Shown here piece after piece: positions 40,361 through 43,607 of a DNA stretch of 43,607 nucleotides (within the stretch, counting starts at the first letter, position 1; each line of letters begins with the position of its first letter). The DNA is from Ruminococcus sp. (GTDB lineage: Bacteria > Bacillota > Clostridia > Oscillospirales > Ruminococcaceae): positions 1-43,607 of the forward strand of contig JAFXXD010000023.1 of assembly GCA_017542475.1 (NCBI GenBank). The letters run 5' to 3'. The notes below the pieces were generated by a model. That model searched no databases. It saw nothing but the letters and a program-made list of their open reading frames with translations, and was not told where the DNA came from. A program made the translations under genes and the position numbers.

Positions 40361-41254
40361 ATGAGCTGGATTTGTCCGATGTGCTCGACAGCAAACGACG
40401 ACAGTGACGAGACCTGTATGGTCTGCGACGCGGTGAGGGATATGAAATTCACCGTCGAAGCCACTCCCGAGCAGCATTACAAGGACGGGCTCGCCGCTCG
40501 TGAGGCGGGCGATGAGTCACTCGCGGTGCAGAACTTCCTCGCCGCCGCGGAAAAGGGCTATGCTCCCGCGGAAAATGAGTACGGTAGCTGTCTCTACAGC
40601 GGCAAGTGCGTGGAGCGCGACCTCTCCGCCGCGTTCGGCTACTTTCAGCGTGCCGCCGCCCGCGGGTACTCGAAGGCGCAGTACAACCTCGCGTGCTGCT
40701 ACCTCTACGGACACGGCACGGAGGTCAACAACGAGCTCGCGGTAAAGTACCTCGCTATGGCGTCCGCGCGCGGGCACGCTCAGGCGAAGTACCTGCTCGG
40801 CACGTGCTACTACTATGGCAAGGGCGTCGAGCAGAACTACTTCACGGCGTTCAGCTTCTATTCGGCTGCCGCTTCCGCGGGAATTGCCGCCGCGCAGTAC
40901 AATATGGGCTTCTGCTGTGAGAACGGCATAGGCACAAAGCGCGATTTTTCGCAGGCTTTCGACTGCTACTCCCTCGCCTCGGCAAAGGGCAACAGCGCCG
41001 CGCTCAACGCGATGGGCAACTGCTACTTCTACGGCACGGGCACGGAAAAGAACGTGTCGAAGGCGGCGGAGTATTACCGCAGGGCAGCGGATAAGGGCTA
41101 TGCCTCGGCGCAGTACAACCTCGGGGTGTGCTACGAGAAGGGCTACGGAGTGACCGCCAACCTCTCGACCGCAAAGGCGTGGTACAAGCGTGCCGCCGAC
41201 GGCAAGAACGCAGGTGCGGCGGAGGCGCTGAAAAGGCTTTCAAAAATGACGTGA
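40361..41254 (+). CDS. RanBP2-type zinc finger and Sel1-repeat protein
   Basis: A 297-residue protein. Residues 3-22 match the RanBP2 zinc finger consensus exactly: Trp3, Cys5, Cys8, Asn12, Cys19, Cys22 with the proper spacing. After a linker there are about six to seven Sel1-type repeats (for example YSKAQYNLACCYLYGHGTEV), which form a helical solenoid for binding proteins. It begins nine bases after the kinase stop and ends the operon. It probably serves as an adaptor or substrate for the kinase/phosphatase pair; this is inferred. Confidence 0.87.
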   Translation: MSWICPMCSTANDDSDETCMVCDAVRDMKFTVEATPEQHYKDGLAAREAGDESLAVQNFLAAAEKGYAPAENEYGSCLYSGKCVERDLSAAFGYFQRAAARGYSKAQYNLACCYLYGHGTEVNNELAVKYLAMASARGHAQAKYLLGTCYYYGKGVEQNYFTAFSFYSAAASAGIAAAQYNMGFCCENGIGTKRDFSQAFDCYSLASAKGNSAALNAMGNCYFYGTGTEKNVSKAAEYYRRAADKGYASAQYNLGVCYEKGYGVTANLSTAKAWYKRAADGKNAGAAEALKRLSKMT

Positions 41255-41282
41255 CGAGAACTCAGAACTCAGAGCTCAGTCT

Positions 41283-41405
41283 GTAGGGACGACCATTAGT
41301 CGTCCATGCCATTTATAACAACTTGCTGAAACAAATTGTAGGGGCGGATATTATCCGCCCGTAATCATATGAACAATCCGACGGGCGCACGGAATGCGCC
41401 CCTAC
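41283..41405. repeat. Three GTAGGGG-type palindromes
   Basis: Units at 41283-41308 (GACGACCATTAGTCGTC core), 41338-41361 (GCGGATATTATCCGC core) and 41382-41405 (GCGCACGGAATGCGC core, reversed). Each core is a different self-complementary word. They fill the gap between the Sel1 gene and the flavoprotein gene, just after a short run of AACTCAGA repeats (41260-41280). Confidence 0.85.
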
Positions 41406-41429
41406 AAGCAGTGATACAAGGAGGTCAGA

Positions 41430-41984
41430 ATGAACGCACTCGTAATGAATTGCAGTCCCGTCCGAGACGGCGCTACTGCCGAAATTGTACGTATCACAGC
41501 CGCGGAGCTCGCGAAAAGCTCCGACGTGAAAACGATTTGCATCGACGATTACAGCTTCGCCTTCTGTAAGGGCTGTCGGAGCTGCCACAGCACAGCGGTC
41601 TGCGTGATGAACGACGATATCCCGCGCATTATAGCCGAATTCGAGCGTGCGGACATCATCGTCGCGGTCTCGCCGTCCTACTGGGCAGATATCCCCGGAC
41701 AGTTCAAGGCTTTCATCGACAGGTTTACTCCGTGGTGCAATACCCACGAGCCTCACGCCTCCATAAGCCGCGGAAAGAAAGGCTTCGTCATCGCACAGCG
41801 CACGGGTCCGAGCATGAAGGAGTGCGAGCGGGTCATCAGCTCCATCGAGCACTTCTACGGTCACCTCGAAATCGAGTGCCGCGGACATCTGGGGCTGTGC
41901 TCCGTCGAGTGCAGGGACGACGTGCTCCCGCACAGGGAGGAGATAGAGGCTTTCTGCCGAGACTGCATATTTGCCGAGCTTTGA
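41430..41984 (+). CDS. Flavodoxin-fold NAD(P)H-dependent oxidoreductase
   Basis: A 184-residue protein with a flavodoxin-like fold of the NADPH-dependent FMN reductase / iron-sulfur flavoprotein group. The N-terminal MNCSPVRDGAT binds FMN phosphate, and FCKGCRSCHSTAVCVMNDD carries the cysteine motif (CxGCxxCxxxxxC) of Isf-like proteins, although the usual tight CxxCxxC spacing for a 4Fe-4S cluster is only partly kept. SPSYWADIPGQFKAFIDR follows. The ATG has AAGGAGGT before it. The electron donor and acceptor are unknown; it stands alone. Confidence 0.8.
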   Translation: MNALVMNCSPVRDGATAEIVRITAAELAKSSDVKTICIDDYSFAFCKGCRSCHSTAVCVMNDDIPRIIAEFERADIIVAVSPSYWADIPGQFKAFIDRFTPWCNTHEPHASISRGKKGFVIAQRTGPSMKECERVISSIEHFYGHLEIECRGHLGLCSVECRDDVLPHREEIEAFCRDCIFAEL

Positions 41985-42068
41985 TATTGCTCATTTGTCA
42001 TATTTGATGATGTATATGAGCTTCCATTTGGCAGTTATGACGAAAATGACTCCCCAAATAATTTTTTC

Positions 42069-42097
42069 TTGACTTTTGGTACACATTATAGTATAAT
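42069..42097 (+). promoter_or_regulatory. tRNA promoter
   Basis: TTGACT (42069-42074), 17-base spacer, TATAAT (42092-42097), 33 bases before tRNA-Met. Confidence 0.85.
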
Positions 42098-42130
42098 AAA
42101 TTAGTCGCAGGTCTCTCCCGCGAATAAAAT

Positions 42131-42207
42131 GGCGGCATAGCTCAGTTGGCTAGAGTACTCGGTTCATACCCGATTGGTCGTTGGTTCAAATCCTACTGCC
42201 GCTACCA
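42131..42207 (+). tRNA. tRNA-Met (CAT anticodon)
   Basis: A 77-base cloverleaf. The acceptor GGCGGCA pairs with TGCCGCT, the anticodon stem CTCGG/CCGAT holds loop TTCATAC, and GGTTCAAATCC forms the T arm. CCA is encoded. The first base pair is G-U and the acceptor is unlike an initiator tRNA, so this is the elongator form. Confidence 0.95.
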
Positions 42208-42209
42208 GA

Positions 42210-42238
42210 AAAAGCGTTATCTCCAAGATAACGCTTTT
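42210..42238 (+). other. Perfect 13-base hairpin between two tRNA genes
   Basis: AAAAGCGTTATCT pairs perfectly with AGATAACGCTTTT over loop cca, three bases after the tRNA-Met CCA end and three before tRNA-Glu. It looks like a terminator, but the downstream tRNA shows no promoter of its own; it may be a processing site. Confidence 0.7.
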
Positions 42239-42241
42239 ATC

Positions 42242-42316
42242 GGCCCGTTGGTCAAGAGGTTAAGACATCGCCCTTTCACGGCGGAATCATGGGTTCAATT
42301 CCCGTACGGGTCACCA
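42242..42316 (+). tRNA. tRNA-Glu (TTC anticodon)
   Basis: A 75-base cloverleaf. GGCCCGT pairs with ACGGGTC, CGCCC/GGCGG surrounds the loop with anticodon TTC, GGGTTCAATTCCC forms the T arm, and CCA is encoded. Its 3' end is a common integration site and an integrase gene lies 145 bases away. Confidence 0.95.
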
Positions 42317-42326
42317 TTAATTGGTT

Positions 42327-42366
42327 ACTGCAAATGGCTGATTTAAGCCATTTGCAGTTTTTTATT
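42327..42366 (+). terminator. tRNA-Glu terminator
   Basis: ACTGCAAATGGCT pairs perfectly with AGCCATTTGCAGT, followed by TTTTTTATTA. Confidence 0.9.
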
Positions 42367-42386
42367 ATTTTAACCAACTACCCGTA

Positions 42387-42415
42387 ACCACTTACTGACC
42401 ACTTATTACCACTTT
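42387..42415. repeat. Three ACCACTTA direct repeats near the putative att site
   Basis: ACCACTTA at 42387-42394 and 42398-42405, and ACCACTTT at 42408-42415, spaced 11 and 10 bases (one helical turn). Short direct repeats next to a tyrosine integrase gene commonly serve as arm-type integrase binding sites; this is inferred. Confidence 0.55.
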
Positions 42416-42433
42416 TAACTATTTTCAGGTGTG

Positions 42434-42455
42434 CCGCAGAGTTTTGGCTCTGCGG
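42434..42455. terminator. Hairpin at the integrase 3' end
   Basis: CCGCAGAG pairs with CTCTGCGG over a six-base loop, with TTTTTAT after it on the plus strand; it lies seven bases past the integrase stop. Confidence 0.6.
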
Positions 42456-42461
42456 TCATTT

Positions 42462-43607
42462 TTATGTCCCGAACTGCTCACCGCCGCGGTTCTGAACGTC
42501 ATATTTCACACACTCCGCAGGCTGATGAGCGAACTTCAGAGCGTTGGTGATTGCCTCGCAGTTGCGAGCCCTCGCCTCTTGGAACATATGGGAATACAGG
42601 TTCAGAGTTGTTCCTACGACGCTGTGGCCCATATCAGCCGAGACCGCAACCACGTCCACTCCCTCGAATATAAGCAGACTCGCGTGAAGATGCCGCAGGG
42701 AGTGGATATTCTTGAAGGGCACTCCCACACGTCCGCAGTAGCCCTTCAGCCACTCGAACGGCGTCTGCGGATTCATAGGCTCGCCGTTCCACTTCGTGAA
42801 CAGTCTGTCGTTCTCCACCCACTTTGTCCCGAGTCGTCGTGCCTCGATGGTCTGCTCCGTTCTGAACCGCCTCAGCAGGTCCATTATTATCTCGGGCATC
42901 TTCGATACACGCTTGGAGCTCCGCGTCTTGGTAGTGTCAGTGTAGATACCCTTCTCTGCGGTGTACTGCGAGGTGCGTCTGACATGGATGAGGTCATTTT
43001 CAAAGTCGATGTCCTTCCATTCCAGTCCCAGCATTTCGCTTCGACGGAATCCGCTGTATATCGCAAGCATAAGGTACAGCTGATACTTCATCGGCTCATT
43101 GTCCAGATTGGCGAACAGCGTCCTCACCTCGTCCAGCGTGAATATCTCCTTTTCGAGCTGCTCCTGCTTCGGTACGAACACTCGTCTGCACGGATTGTCG
43201 CTCAGCATACCCATTCGTATCGCGTATGTAAACACGTCGCTGATGAAGCTCAGGTGGTGGACCGCTGTCTTGCGCGAGAGCGGTTTGCCTGTGGTCTCAT
43301 TCCTGCCGTTTATCATCATGTCGGTGATGAAACGCTGAATGTCGCGCGCAGTCAACTTGTCCATACGCTTGTGTCCCAGTGCAGGATATACACGCTTGGT
43401 GAGCTGTTTCATTCTTGCGTAGGAAGTCGGTCTGAGGTTGATCTTCGCATACTCCTCGAACCACTGCTCCGCAAATCGCTGGAACTTTATCGCCGAGGTT
43501 ATCTGTCCCCTCATGCACTCTTCCTCAAACAGCACCGCCATTTTGTTGACTTCCCTCTCTATCTGCCGCGGAGTCATTCCGGGCTCGGGATAATAGCTCC
43601 TGTACTG
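42462..43607 (-). CDS. Tyrosine recombinase / integrase (5' end cut by window edge)
   Basis: A site-specific recombinase of phage or integrative conjugative elements. The minus-strand frame stays open to the right edge (residues QYRSYYPEPG before the first Met), so the N-terminal arm-binding domain is partly missing. The core (SAM-like) DNA-binding domain comes first, then the catalytic domain with SGFRRSE (first Arg), HSLRHLHAS (His-x-x-Arg), MGHSV (His) and LNLYSHM (nucleophile Tyr). It should insert its element into the tRNA-Glu 3' end. The rest of the element is to the right of the window. Confidence 0.92.
   Translation of the reverse strand, partial: QYRSYYPEPGMTPRQIEREVNKMAVLFEEECMRGQITSAIKFQRFAEQWFEEYAKINLRPTSYARMKQLTKRVYPALGHKRMDKLTARDIQRFITDMMINGRNETTGKPLSRKTAVHHLSFISDVFTYAIRMGMLSDNPCRRVFVPKQEQLEKEIFTLDEVRTLFANLDNEPMKYQLYLMLAIYSGFRRSEMLGLEWKDIDFENDLIHVRRTSQYTAEKGIYTDTTKTRSSKRVSKMPEIIMDLLRRFRTEQTIEARRLGTKWVENDRLFTKWNGEPMNPQTPFEWLKGYCGRVGVPFKNIHSLRHLHASLLIFEGVDVVAVSADMGHSVVGTTLNLYSHMFQEARARNCEAITNALKFAHQPAECVKYDVQNRGGEQFGT

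Overview
The window looks like a chromosomal segment of a Ruminococcus-type, cellulosome-bearing member of the Oscillospiraceae (Clostridia). The reasons are four secreted proteins with dockerin modules (transglutaminase-like, PL1 pectate lyase, GH43 arabinanase, and a GH10/GH43 xylanase with an internal dockerin), the [FeFe]-hydrogenase maturase HydF, AGGAGG ribosome binding sites, near-consensus sigma-A promoters, and moderately high GC coding DNA. The species cannot be fixed from this sequence alone.

Layout. 1-200: minus-strand consensus promoter and probable rRNA-operon leader running off the left edge. 244-1885: small membrane protein and dockerin/transglutaminase protein. 1986-13149: arginine biosynthesis, all on the minus strand (argG; argH-argC-argJ-argB; argD-argF), interleaved with a lipoprotein, a deaminase, a small membrane protein, a YpeA-like GNAT and a LURP-one-like protein; argG has three ARG boxes upstream. 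13370-13970: a type I toxin-antitoxin locus of the holin-like (Fst/Hol-Tox) kind whose toxin gene is split by a 241-bp hairpin-rich insertion. 13999-19488: DUF2809-like membrane protein, hydF, lactate/malate dehydrogenase, TtcA-like thiolase and a von Willebrand lipoprotein. 20202-29671: pectate lyase, Ca2+-type P-ATPase, zinc-ribbon membrane protein and arabinanase. 29860-35227: DRE-TIM aldolase-like enzyme, a probable small RNA, and the large xylanase. 35558-41254: a plus-strand operon of vWA protein, GNAT, two-TM peptide, PP2C phosphatase, Ser/Thr kinase and a RanBP2-finger/Sel1 protein, resembling the TerY-P phosphorylation triad. 41430-43607: flavoprotein, tRNA-Met, tRNA-Glu and a tyrosine integrase cut by the right edge, which marks the start of an integrated element.

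How the parts fit. The arginine genes give the whole route from glutamate to arginine except carbamoyl phosphate supply. The dockerin proteins would dock on a cell-surface cellulosome and attack pectin, arabinan and arabinoxylan. The kinase/phosphatase/vWA operon looks like a self-contained signalling unit.

The intergenic DNA is unusual. Two families of structured repeats recur: short palindromes of the form GTAGGGG-stem-CCCG (at least 11 copies), and composite hairpin arrays (5 copies) in which stem sequences differ while base pairing is kept. These arrays, the interrupted toxin gene and the vWA/PP2C/kinase operon are the three items most worth a second look.
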